Made by a program: the position numbers and the translations under genes
Notes under the pieces: model-generated
Seen by the model: the letters and a program-made list of their open reading frames with translations, nothing else
Told to the model about the DNA's origin: nothing
Database searches by the model: none
In this document: positions 41,188 to 49,000 of the stretch, piece by piece
How the letters are laid out: every line of letters starts with the position of its first letter
Numbering within the stretch: position 1 is the first letter of the stretch
Virus record (IMG/VR): IMGVR_UViG_3300042569_000835
Location: 1-57,839 of that record
From: a virus
Strand: one strand, 5' to 3'
DNA length: 57,839 nt

Positions 41188-42177
41188 ATGGGACAGTTTA
41201 TACAAGTAAGTGGCGACTACAATATCAAAGCCGGAGAAGGAGCGACAATAACTCTAGATACCGGCGCCGGTGTTGGCAACACTAGAGTCACTGGAAATCT
41301 TATTGTCGAAGGTGACACATTAAACGTCTCTGTTGAAAATTTAAATATTCAGGACAACATCATTACCTTAAACTTTGGTGAAACGGGTAATGGTGTTAGT
41401 CTTAGATATTCTGGTATCGAAGTTGATCGCGGCCTTGCACAAGATGTGTCTTTATTGTGGGACGAAAATGATCAAACATGGAATTTTAAAGAAGGTGCAG
41501 GTTATAATTCTAGTAAGGTTAGACTAAAAGAAATTCTAACTAATGCTGACACCGACAGTGGTGATTTAACATTAATCGGTACTGGTACAGGAGTTGTTAA
41601 AGTAGCTGGGACAACTGCCTACGAATTACAAGTTACCGATGACGATGATATTCCTAATAAAAAATATGTCGACGATGCAATTCAAACTAATCCAACATTT
41701 CAAATTTTAAGAAATGACACACGTACAGCAGCATTTGATATAAACGATCCTATTGACCCGGGATTATTTCCAATTGGTCCGTATTTCCTACAGCCCGCAG
41801 AAAGTCTAGTGGGCGTAGTGATTGACAATAACATTGTTGCACAGTTCTTTAGAAATAGAGTACAATTAGCCGGCGCAAACTTCTTTACAGAAGATCCAAC
41901 ACCAAATGATCCGTTAATTCCTGATGCCACTGTAATTCAAACAGTTAATACTAACGGTAATATCAAATTAGAAACTAACGGTACAGGAAAAGTTGAAATT
42001 ACCTACGCACTGCAATTAGACAATCCAGGCACTACTCCAGCGGCAGTAAACAACGCCAGTTTAGTATATGGCGGCACAGTGGGTGCAGGCAGTACAGGGG
42101 TATATTTTAGAAACACCAGCAAGAATGATGAATTGATAAGCAAGAGCAAAGCTCTTGTTTTTAGCATGATATTTTAA
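41188..42177 (+). CDS. Fibre-like virion protein
   Basis: A protein of 329 residues. The N-terminus shows a beta-repeat region: GDYNIKAGEGATITLDTG, then GNTRVTGNLIVEGDTLNV and NLNIQDNIITLNFGE (about residues 8-75), a pattern common in tail-fibre and adhesin proteins of T4-like phages. A second element is the TDDDDIPNKKYVDDAI block (about residues 149-164). The C-terminus has a GTGKVEI repeat and a YGGTVGAGSTGVYF segment. A trimeric fibre is likely. No enzymatic motif was seen. It follows the MGRPLRK gene after 14 bases. Confidence 0.65.
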   Translation: MGQFIQVSGDYNIKAGEGATITLDTGAGVGNTRVTGNLIVEGDTLNVSVENLNIQDNIITLNFGETGNGVSLRYSGIEVDRGLAQDVSLLWDENDQTWNFKEGAGYNSSKVRLKEILTNADTDSGDLTLIGTGTGVVKVAGTTAYELQVTDDDDIPNKKYVDDAIQTNPTFQILRNDTRTAAFDINDPIDPGLFPIGPYFLQPAESLVGVVIDNNIVAQFFRNRVQLAGANFFTEDPTPNDPLIPDATVIQTVNTNGNIKLETNGTGKVEITYALQLDNPGTTPAAVNNASLVYGGTVGAGSTGVYFRNTSKNDELISKSKALVFSMIF

Positions 42178-42189
42178 GAGACAATAAAA

Positions 42190-42573
42190 ATGATATACAG
42201 CACACGACTAACAACTTCAGGAGATACATTGGTGTTTACCAGCACTAGTACAGGAGCCCCAGTTGGTGGCGCAGTAGTTGCACAAGATAATGCCATTACA
42301 AATATCATAGTTTGTAATACAGGAACACCAAACTTAACCGACGAAACTGTTAACAGTTGCACATTAACATTAAATTTAGTAGTAGCAGGTGGAGTAAGTT
42401 CTGATACCAATACCGTTGTTAAAAATCTAATTGTACCTGCAGGCGAAACAGTATTCTTCAGCGATGAGCGCATAGTTTTAAAAGGTAGCAGCACCTACGG
42501 TAATGATCAAATTCGTGCTACTGCCAGCGTTGGAAACTTGTTAAGTATTACAGTGAGTGCATTACCAGTATGA
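42190..42573 (+). CDS. Small beta-sandwich virion protein
   Basis: A protein of 127 residues with alternating hydrophobic strands and no recognised domain. Its layout (a variable first third, then LTLNLVV and NLIVPAGETVFFSDERIVL, then a final strand) resembles the 110-residue protein encoded at 45364, so both may be members of one small fibre-linked family. The stop overlaps the next start as ATGA. Confidence 0.55.
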   Translation: MIYSTRLTTSGDTLVFTSTSTGAPVGGAVVAQDNAITNIIVCNTGTPNLTDETVNSCTLTLNLVVAGGVSSDTNTVVKNLIVPAGETVFFSDERIVLKGSSTYGNDQIRATASVGNLLSITVSALPV

Positions 42574-43070
42574 GATTTCTTAAACAAAAAACTCTTAGCA
42601 AGTATAGCCCTAGTGATCAAACACTGTTTACCAATCACTACGGTCGTGCTGTTATGGAAATAACAGGCGGATTACGCTTACCCAAAGGCACTACTGCACA
42701 ACGTCCACAGCTCAGTGGGGTTAGAACTACAGGCGGCGCCAACGGATTTATGCGCTACAATACCACAACTAACTCTATAGAAGCCTATGTCGACGGAGTG
42801 TGGGAAGTGGTGAGAGCCCCAGGCGCTACTGCAATTACCAAACAGACTCTAGGACCAGGCAACGAAGTAGAAACAACATTTGGACCTCTAACCAAAATTC
42901 CAAATTCTGAAAACAACATACTGGTATTTGTTGAAAACGTTTTTCAAATTTCAGATACCAACTACAACCTAGTGGACAACTATCTAGGATCTGGAAACAC
43001 CTATATTGTGTTTACCAGTTCAGTTCCTTTAGACAAATATATCACAATATATTACGGCTACGCCGATTAA
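42570..43070 (+). CDS. Virion protein with fibre-collar motif
   Basis: A protein of 166 residues. Residues 35-75 contain LRLPKGTTAQRPQ followed by GFMRYNTTTNSIEAYVDGVW, the P.GTT..RP...G..RYN....E...DG.W collar motif that ends many fibre proteins in this group. The C-terminal half is a separate beta domain (NILVFVENVFQISDTNYN and YIVFTSSVPL), recalling proteins that sit on tail or fibre tips. It is coupled to the upstream gene by ATGA. Confidence 0.6.
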   Translation: MRFLKQKTLSKYSPSDQTLFTNHYGRAVMEITGGLRLPKGTTAQRPQLSGVRTTGGANGFMRYNTTTNSIEAYVDGVWEVVRAPGATAITKQTLGPGNEVETTFGPLTKIPNSENNILVFVENVFQISDTNYNLVDNYLGSGNTYIVFTSSVPLDKYITIYYGYAD

Positions 43071-43088
43071 TATTACCGGAGAGAGCGA

Positions 43089-43448
43089 ATGCCAGAACCG
43101 TTTGTAGCACAGCTTGGTAGGATCAGTGGAAAACTATTAACTGAAAATCTATTAAGAAACGGCGTCGACCTAACTTTTAGAAATGCTCCAACAGATGCTG
43201 ACCTATTATATCTAGATGTTAATAATTCTAGAATAGGTATTAATTCTAATCCACCTGACTACGATTTAGACGTTGTAGGGGACTCTAGGGTTAGTAGCAG
43301 TGTCATAGTAAACGGTACACAAGCAGAAGTAGATAATTTAATTTTCTACACTTCCGGAACTATAGGTACCACTGTGGGGCCTATAATTATAGAACCTAAC
43401 GGTGCAGATGCTTATGTACAGTATGGTAAAATATTAACACCTGATTAA
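43089..43448 (+). CDS. Fibre-like protein, N-terminal part of a frameshifted gene
   Basis: This frame covers 119 residues, from MPEPFVAQLGRISGKLL to LTPD and a TAA at 43446. The start LGRISGKLLTENLLRNGVDL and the LLYLDVNNSRIGINS block match the intact paralogue at 44307 closely. The protein stops in the middle of the paralogue's beta-repeat region, while the next frame continues the same alignment. The gene therefore lost its frame near 43440-43449. The codon style is unchanged on both sides, so this is either a recent mutation, a sequencing error, or less likely a programmed shift. Confidence 0.75.
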   Translation: MPEPFVAQLGRISGKLLTENLLRNGVDLTFRNAPTDADLLYLDVNNSRIGINSNPPDYDLDVVGDSRVSSSVIVNGTQAEVDNLIFYTSGTIGTTVGPIIIEPNGADAYVQYGKILTPD

Positions 43449-44172
43449 AGACAACTATATTAGGGGTGTTGCTACTAATGCTGATATTACTCTAGACGCT
43501 GCTGGCACTGGTAAAGTTGACATATTATCTAGTACAGACATTGCAGGCAATCTAGCTGTTAATGGAAATATTTCTGCAACCGGAGAAGTAAGATTAGACG
43601 GACAGTTTATAGTTGGCGATAGCCCATTAGACACGATTACTATTGCTCCTGATTTTACACAAAGTATTATTCCAGGCTTAGACGGAACATACGACTTAGG
43701 TAAAAACGATAAGCGTTGGAGCGAATTGCATCTTTATGATTTAAATGGTGTTGACTTAGTTGATACTCAAAATCTGTTTATCAGCGATCAATTGAAATTT
43801 ACTGCTAATACAATATCAACAATTCAAAGCAATGATAATCTAGTTGTTGACTCCGCTACTGGTACAATAAGAATAGAAAATATTTCAATAAATGCGGGAG
43901 TAATAAACAATTTCAATAACACTCCTATAACTATTAGTCATACAGGCACCGGCTACCTACAAATCAATGATACAAATGCCTTTAGGATTCCGTTTGGTGA
44001 TATATCGGAACGTACTCCTGTTGAAGTGGGAGCCACCCGGTGGAACAGCGAAATAGGCTACATGGAATGTTTTGACGGCTCAATTTGGCAAGTGGCTACT
44101 GGTGGTGGTATTGTTATCACTGCACCTATCATGGAAGAACTTGGCCATGTTTACACACTGATCTTCGGCTAA
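43447..44172 (+). CDS. Fibre-like protein, C-terminal part of the frameshifted gene
   Basis: The frame is open from the shift point, and codons from 43447 read KDNYIRGVATNADITLDAAG. It continues with the AGNLAVNGNISATGE block shared almost unchanged with the paralogue at 44307, then GTYDLGKNDKRWSEL, and ends with the collar motif IPFGDISERTPVEVGATRWN and a FDGSIWQV. Joined to the 43089 part it would be about 360 residues, close to the 350 of the paralogue. No start codon is needed if the real gene is continuous. Confidence 0.75.
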   Translation, partial: KDNYIRGVATNADITLDAAGTGKVDILSSTDIAGNLAVNGNISATGEVRLDGQFIVGDSPLDTITIAPDFTQSIIPGLDGTYDLGKNDKRWSELHLYDLNGVDLVDTQNLFISDQLKFTANTISTIQSNDNLVVDSATGTIRIENISINAGVINNFNNTPITISHTGTGYLQINDTNAFRIPFGDISERTPVEVGATRWNSEIGYMECFDGSIWQVATGGGIVITAPIMEELGHVYTLIFG

Positions 44173-44184
44173 TTAGCCAATATG

Positions 44185-44192
44185 ACTAAATA
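44185..44192 (+). promoter_or_regulatory. Weak late promoter-like motif (ACTAAATA)
   Basis: ACTAAATA ends 114 bases before the ATG at 44307 and differs from the consensus at the first two or three positions. Transcription from it would produce the structured leader described next. Support is low. Confidence 0.25.
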
Positions 44193-44204
44193 CTAGTAAT
44201 TGCA

Positions 44205-44302
44205 GCGAACGACCAATTTGCTGCAGGATTCGACTGTGGTAAACCAGCAGAGAGCGCAAGCTGAAAATTTGGTTATCGGTGAAACACCGGGTATTTAGGA
44301 GA
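44205..44302 (+). other. Structured leader before the second fibre gene
   Basis: Several stems can form just upstream of the ribosome site AGGAGA (44297-44302): ACCAATTT at 44212-44219 with AAA(T)TTGGT at 44265-44273 with one bulge, a small AGC-GCAA-GCT hairpin at 44253-44262 with a GNRA loop, and CGGTG-AAA-CACCG at 44277-44289. The stems lie within 100 bases, which is unusual for this gene block. It may be an RNA leader that controls the fibre gene; no known class was recognised. Confidence 0.4.
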
Positions 44303-44306
44303 GCAG

Positions 44307-45359
44307 ATGGCTATTGGTCGCATTTCTGGTCCGCTCTTAAAGTCGAATTTGATTCGTGATGGAGTCAATTTAGCCTTTGAGACGAACCTTCTTTATCTTG
44401 ACGTTAATAACGCTCGAATCGGTATCAACACGGCTACTCCTCAATACCAATTAGACGTAGTAGGCACAGCAAGAACTACAAACCTAGAAGTTCTAAATCA
44501 ATTAGACGTTGGCAATTTTACTCTTACTGGCAACACAATTTCCAGTAATCTTCCAACCATTAGCTTTATAGCATCCGGCGGCGAAGCAACAGCCTACCAT
44601 TCTAGACTAACAGTCAACGATATAGAAATACACGGTAATAAGATTTCTACCACTGTATCTAATTCAAACTTAGAATTAGATCCTAGCGGAACTGGAAAAG
44701 TTGATATTCAAAGCGCCACTGATATTTTAGGTAATCTAGCAGTTAACGGAAATATTTCTGCAACAGGCAATATCACAATAGGTGGAAATCTCATAATCGG
44801 CGACGCATTATCAGACACTATTACAATCAATGCCAGTATTCGAAGCGATCTAATTCCAGAAACAAACAATTCCTATGATCTTGGATCAGCAGGATACAAA
44901 TGGCAAGCAGTTTATGCTCAAGGAGTTTTTGCCGACAGTCTGAGTCTAAGTTCCTTTGATATCGGCAATATACGTTTAGAAAACAATTCTATTACTACTA
45001 CGTCGAGCAGCGATCTAGTACTTGATCCTAGTGGATCTGGTGCAGTAGTTATTGGCAACTTCCGCATACGTGATAATACAATTACCAACTTTGTCAGCGA
45101 CAGCATAACAGAAATCGCACAAACAGGTACTGGCTATTTGAAAATAGCTGGAACTAACGCCTTTGTTGTCCCACGCGGAACAACCGGCGAACGCCCAACT
45201 GCGTATGCAGTTGAAGGCATGACTCGATACAACATAGATTCAAAAGCCTTAGAAATTTGGGACGGACTTCAATGGTCAAGTCCTGCAGGTACAATTGGTG
45301 CTGTTTCAGAAAGCACAGCCAACGACATTGCAATTAGATTTGCATTGACACTAGGATAA
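44307..45359 (+). CDS. Fibre-like protein, intact paralogue
   Basis: A protein of 350 residues. It begins GRISGPLLKSNLIRDGVNLAF, then LLYLDVNNARIGINTATPQYQ, a series of beta repeats (LELDPSGTGKVDI, LAVNGNISATGNI, LVLDPSGSGAVVI), the SYDLGSAGYKWQAVY block, and the collar-type end VPRGTTGERPTAYA with RYNIDSKALEIWDGLQW. It is a fibre-like trimer candidate. It is the intact partner of the frameshifted gene at 43089, and the two share their whole order of elements. The ribosome site is AGGAGA seven bases before the ATG. Confidence 0.7.
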   Translation: MAIGRISGPLLKSNLIRDGVNLAFETNLLYLDVNNARIGINTATPQYQLDVVGTARTTNLEVLNQLDVGNFTLTGNTISSNLPTISFIASGGEATAYHSRLTVNDIEIHGNKISTTVSNSNLELDPSGTGKVDIQSATDILGNLAVNGNISATGNITIGGNLIIGDALSDTITINASIRSDLIPETNNSYDLGSAGYKWQAVYAQGVFADSLSLSSFDIGNIRLENNSITTTSSSDLVLDPSGSGAVVIGNFRIRDNTITNFVSDSITEIAQTGTGYLKIAGTNAFVVPRGTTGERPTAYAVEGMTRYNIDSKALEIWDGLQWSSPAGTIGAVSESTANDIAIRFALTLG

Positions 45360-45363
45360 TATA

Positions 45364-45696
45364 ATGCCAACCACATTTAAACACGCAGTCAACGCAGGAA
45401 TAGGAACAACACCAGTAGACGTCCTGCAGATTCCAGTAGGATTTAGAGCAACCGTTATTGGTTGCAATCTAGCAAACTCAACAGAATACGACACAGTTAA
45501 TGTTGATGTATTTGTAGTCAGCGACGATAGTACCCCTGCATACTATGTTAGGGGATTAACTATCCCGCCACAATCGGCAGTGAAAATTATTACCAACGGT
45601 GAAAAATTAATTTTACCAGAAACATCGGGATTGCGTATTGTAAGCGATACTGCAAATAGTGTTGATACTGTTGTAAGTTATGTTGAATTATCATAA
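45364..45696 (+). CDS. Small beta virion protein
   Basis: A protein of 110 residues starting MPTTFKHAVNAGI. Hydrophobic strands VLQIPVGFRATVIGCNLAN, YDTVNVDVFVVSDD and GLTIPPQSAVKII suggest a single beta-sandwich. It resembles the protein at 42190 in length, strand order and position after a fibre gene. Function is unknown; an adaptor role between fibre and tail is possible. It follows the fibre stop after four bases. Confidence 0.55.
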   Translation: MPTTFKHAVNAGIGTTPVDVLQIPVGFRATVIGCNLANSTEYDTVNVDVFVVSDDSTPAYYVRGLTIPPQSAVKIITNGEKLILPETSGLRIVSDTANSVDTVVSYVELS

Positions 45697-45706
45697 GGAA
45701 TAAATC

Positions 45707-46078
45707 ATGGCAAACAGCAATTATTATCTAGGACAGGATCCCGACAGTAGATTAGGCGCTACTCCAAGATTTTTCTACGGACTTAGAAAAAATGAAAACG
45801 GTAGTTTATTTTTAGAACGTAGCGATCAAACAAAAGGCACTGATACAATTCAGTTAAATAGTCCGGGATTAGAAACAGAGAACTATACAGACTTTGAAGT
45901 TGGAGTTGATTTTTTCGAAGGAATTGATGTAAACCATAATCCGGTTTATGACAATCTTAGATATCAACAGTATAGATGGGATGATAGAGCATTGTTCTAT
46001 TACATCAACGACGAAGGTGAATTGGTAGTTAGAATAAACAACGGTTATACCTACGACAACGGTTCATCAGAGGGTTAA
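45707..46078 (+). CDS. Small virion protein before the giant tail protein
   Basis: A protein of 123 residues, acidic and aromatic, starting MANSNYYLGQDPDSRLG. It shows an RFFYGLRKNENGSLFLERSD stretch in the first half and VDFFEGID, YQQYRWDDRALFYYIN in the second. No family was recognised. It ends eight bases before the giant gene and shares its late transcript, so it probably belongs to the same fibre or tail assembly. The ribosome site is AAGGAA. Confidence 0.55.
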   Translation: MANSNYYLGQDPDSRLGATPRFFYGLRKNENGSLFLERSDQTKGTDTIQLNSPGLETENYTDFEVGVDFFEGIDVNHNPVYDNLRYQQYRWDDRALFYYINDEGELVVRINNGYTYDNGSSEG

Positions 46079-46086
46079 TTTAGATC

Positions 46087-49000
46087 ATGGCAGAATTTAA
46101 ACTTAGTAGATTCAGATACACGTGGCACGGCGAGTGGTCTGCAAACACCAGATATAATCCTGACTATATTGTCAGCTTTGGCGGAAAGGTATACGTCAGT
46201 TTAGAAACACATACTTCAAATGCAGATTTCTATGCTGATTTAGAATACTTAAACAACGACACTCCACCATTATTAGTTCCTAAGTGGGAACTAGTTGCAG
46301 ACGGTGTTAGTTGGAAAGGCGATTGGGCCAATAGTACATATTATGTTCTAGGCGATAGTGTAAAATACGGCGGCACAGTTTATCTTTGCGTCAATGATCA
46401 TATTTCTAGTCCTGCTGAAATTTTAGATGCTAACGGAAACGTTATTTCTAATCCAGGCCTAGCAGCATTTGGCCTTGACGAAATACACTGGACTATCCAA
46501 GTTTCTTCCAAAGATTGGAAAATTGAGTGGACACCAGCGACCTATTACAAACTCAACGATATTGTGAGATATGGCGGAAGAGTTTATCGTTGCAATCAGT
46601 CTCATTTAGCGGCAGGCGATTCTGCCACCGGCCTAGAAGGAACTCAAAGTTCTTGGGATATCGTATCTATAGCCGACGACTGGAAAGGCTCGTGGGCAAC
46701 ATCAACTCGCTACAAGGTAAATGACCTAGTAAAATACGGCGGAAATGTCTACAAGTGTGAAATAGCACATACTTCTTCTTCTACAGAAACAACAGGACTA
46801 CCAGCAGACCAAGGCAAATGGTCATCATTGCATGTAGGAGTTGAGTATAAAGGAGACTGGACCGGCCTTACAATTTACAAACAAAACGACGTTGTAAAAT
46901 ATGGATCTTACACTTATGTTTCTTTAGGTTTCCATATAGCCGTTGATACCTTTGATTCCAGCTTATGGACTGTCTACTGTCCAGGAAATGAATATGATGT
47001 TGCATGGACAACAACAACAGTCTATCAAACCGGCGACATCGTGCAATACGGCGGAAATCTATATGCCGCACTTGAATTAAATGCAGGACAAAACCCAGTA
47101 ACAGCAGTATCATCATGGAAACTTTTATTTGAGAATTCTAGAATTAGAGGCGATTGGAATCAAATTATTGATTACAAAATTGGCGATGTAGTTAGACGTG
47201 GCGGCAATGTTTATCTTGCCCATAAAGATAGCACCAATCAGGACCCCGATATTACCAACGACGGTAGCACAACCAACGAAGAATATTGGGATCTAGTTAT
47301 TCCGGGCATTCGTTGGAGAGGTGTTTGGTCTCCGGGCGAAATTTACGTATCAGGTGATACTGTAGTTTGGATTTCTAGTTCTTACAAATGTGTAGACAAA
47401 CATTTCTCAGATAACGGTAATAGACCAGATGATGACGGCGCAGATAGCAGCCTTGTGGGCAGATACTGGGAAAAACTTACAGACGGTAATAGAATTAACC
47501 GATTAAAAAATATCGGAGATATTAGAACATTCGGTCCTACAGAAGACGGCAGTACTGTTGGATTTAAAGCATTAGAAATAGACGATCAAGGATTGGCACT
47601 GGCCAGCTTGACCGGCGAACCCGCTTGGGATCCGTTAATGTCCACTGACAAAGTTTACTTTGTTGCAGAATTTGGAGTAGATCTCCCCACAGCAGGCACT
47701 AGCCCACAGAGTCCTTGGAGAACAGTTAGATACGCCTGTGAAAATATTACAGGTTATGCAACCATTTATGTAAGAACCGGAGTCTATGATGAAATTCTAC
47801 CAATTCGAGTTCCTGCTTTTGTGGCAATCGTTGGCGACGAATTACGTAGTACAGTTATTCAACCAAGCAATACTGTATTGACTAGTGATTATATTACAAG
47901 ACTTTTAGCTGCAACAGATTACATAAAAGACATTTTAGAATTTGTATTAAAAGAACTACCAATAGGCAACGAAACACTTGCACCAGATACTGTGTTGTAC
48001 GGTATCATACCACAAGATTTTTCAGGAACTCCGGCAACCAACGAAGAAGTATTAATAACTACTTCGTTATTAAATCAGCTTGCCACTAGAATAACCACAG
48101 CCAATGCCACTTCTGTAAATGGTACTAATACAATAACTCTTGATGCTGCTAGATTAGCGGCTCGTGATCAAATAATTGCAAATAGAGCATTTATTAAAAA
48201 CGAAGCCACACTATATGTGGATCTCGAATACAATGATTCTGCAGGAGCATTAGGTTCTGAATCTCCTAGATGGTCAACAGATCTAGATAGAATTTTAGAT
48301 GCTATATTATACGATATCGCCTATGTAGGAAACTACAAAACCATCGAAGCAGCCAATTATTTCTTGTGCGCCAGTGATTACGATCAAAACAAAATCCAAA
48401 ACATGTTTTTGTTAAGAGACGGTACTGGATTGAGAAACTTTACTCTAAGAGGATTATCGGGAACATTAGGAGCCATCAATCAATATGGTACTCGTCGTCC
48501 TACAGCAGGCGCCTATGCCAGTCTAGATCCAGGATGGGGAGTAGGCGATACTGATGCATGGGTTGGAACTAAGTCGCCTTATATTCAAAACGTATCTACA
48601 TTTGGTACAGGTTGTGTAGGTTTAAAAATTGATGGCAACTTACATGCTGGTGGAAATCAAACTATTGTCTGCAACGACTTTACACAGATTTTATCAGACG
48701 GTATCGGAGTTTGGGCCAATGGCACAGGCCGTACAGAGTGCGTTTCAATCTTTACCTATTACAATCATATCGGTTATCTATCTACAACAGGTGGAAAAAT
48801 TCGAGGTACTAACGGAAACTGTTCTTATGGAACATACGGAGCAGTATCAGAAGGCTTTAATATTGCAGAAACTCCGATTGTTGCAACAGTTAACAATAGA
48901 TATTTCGATGCAACTACCTATCAAACATTGTGTAATACTGCTGGCGGCCTATTAAAATTATTTTATACCCATGCAGGAAATAACTACACTACGGCCACAG

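Noticed and set aside
44226-44234. GGATTCGAC, reminiscent of the tmRNA 5' domain
   Set aside because: The rest of tmRNA (acceptor stem, tag frame, T-arm and CCA end) is absent within the 134-base gap.
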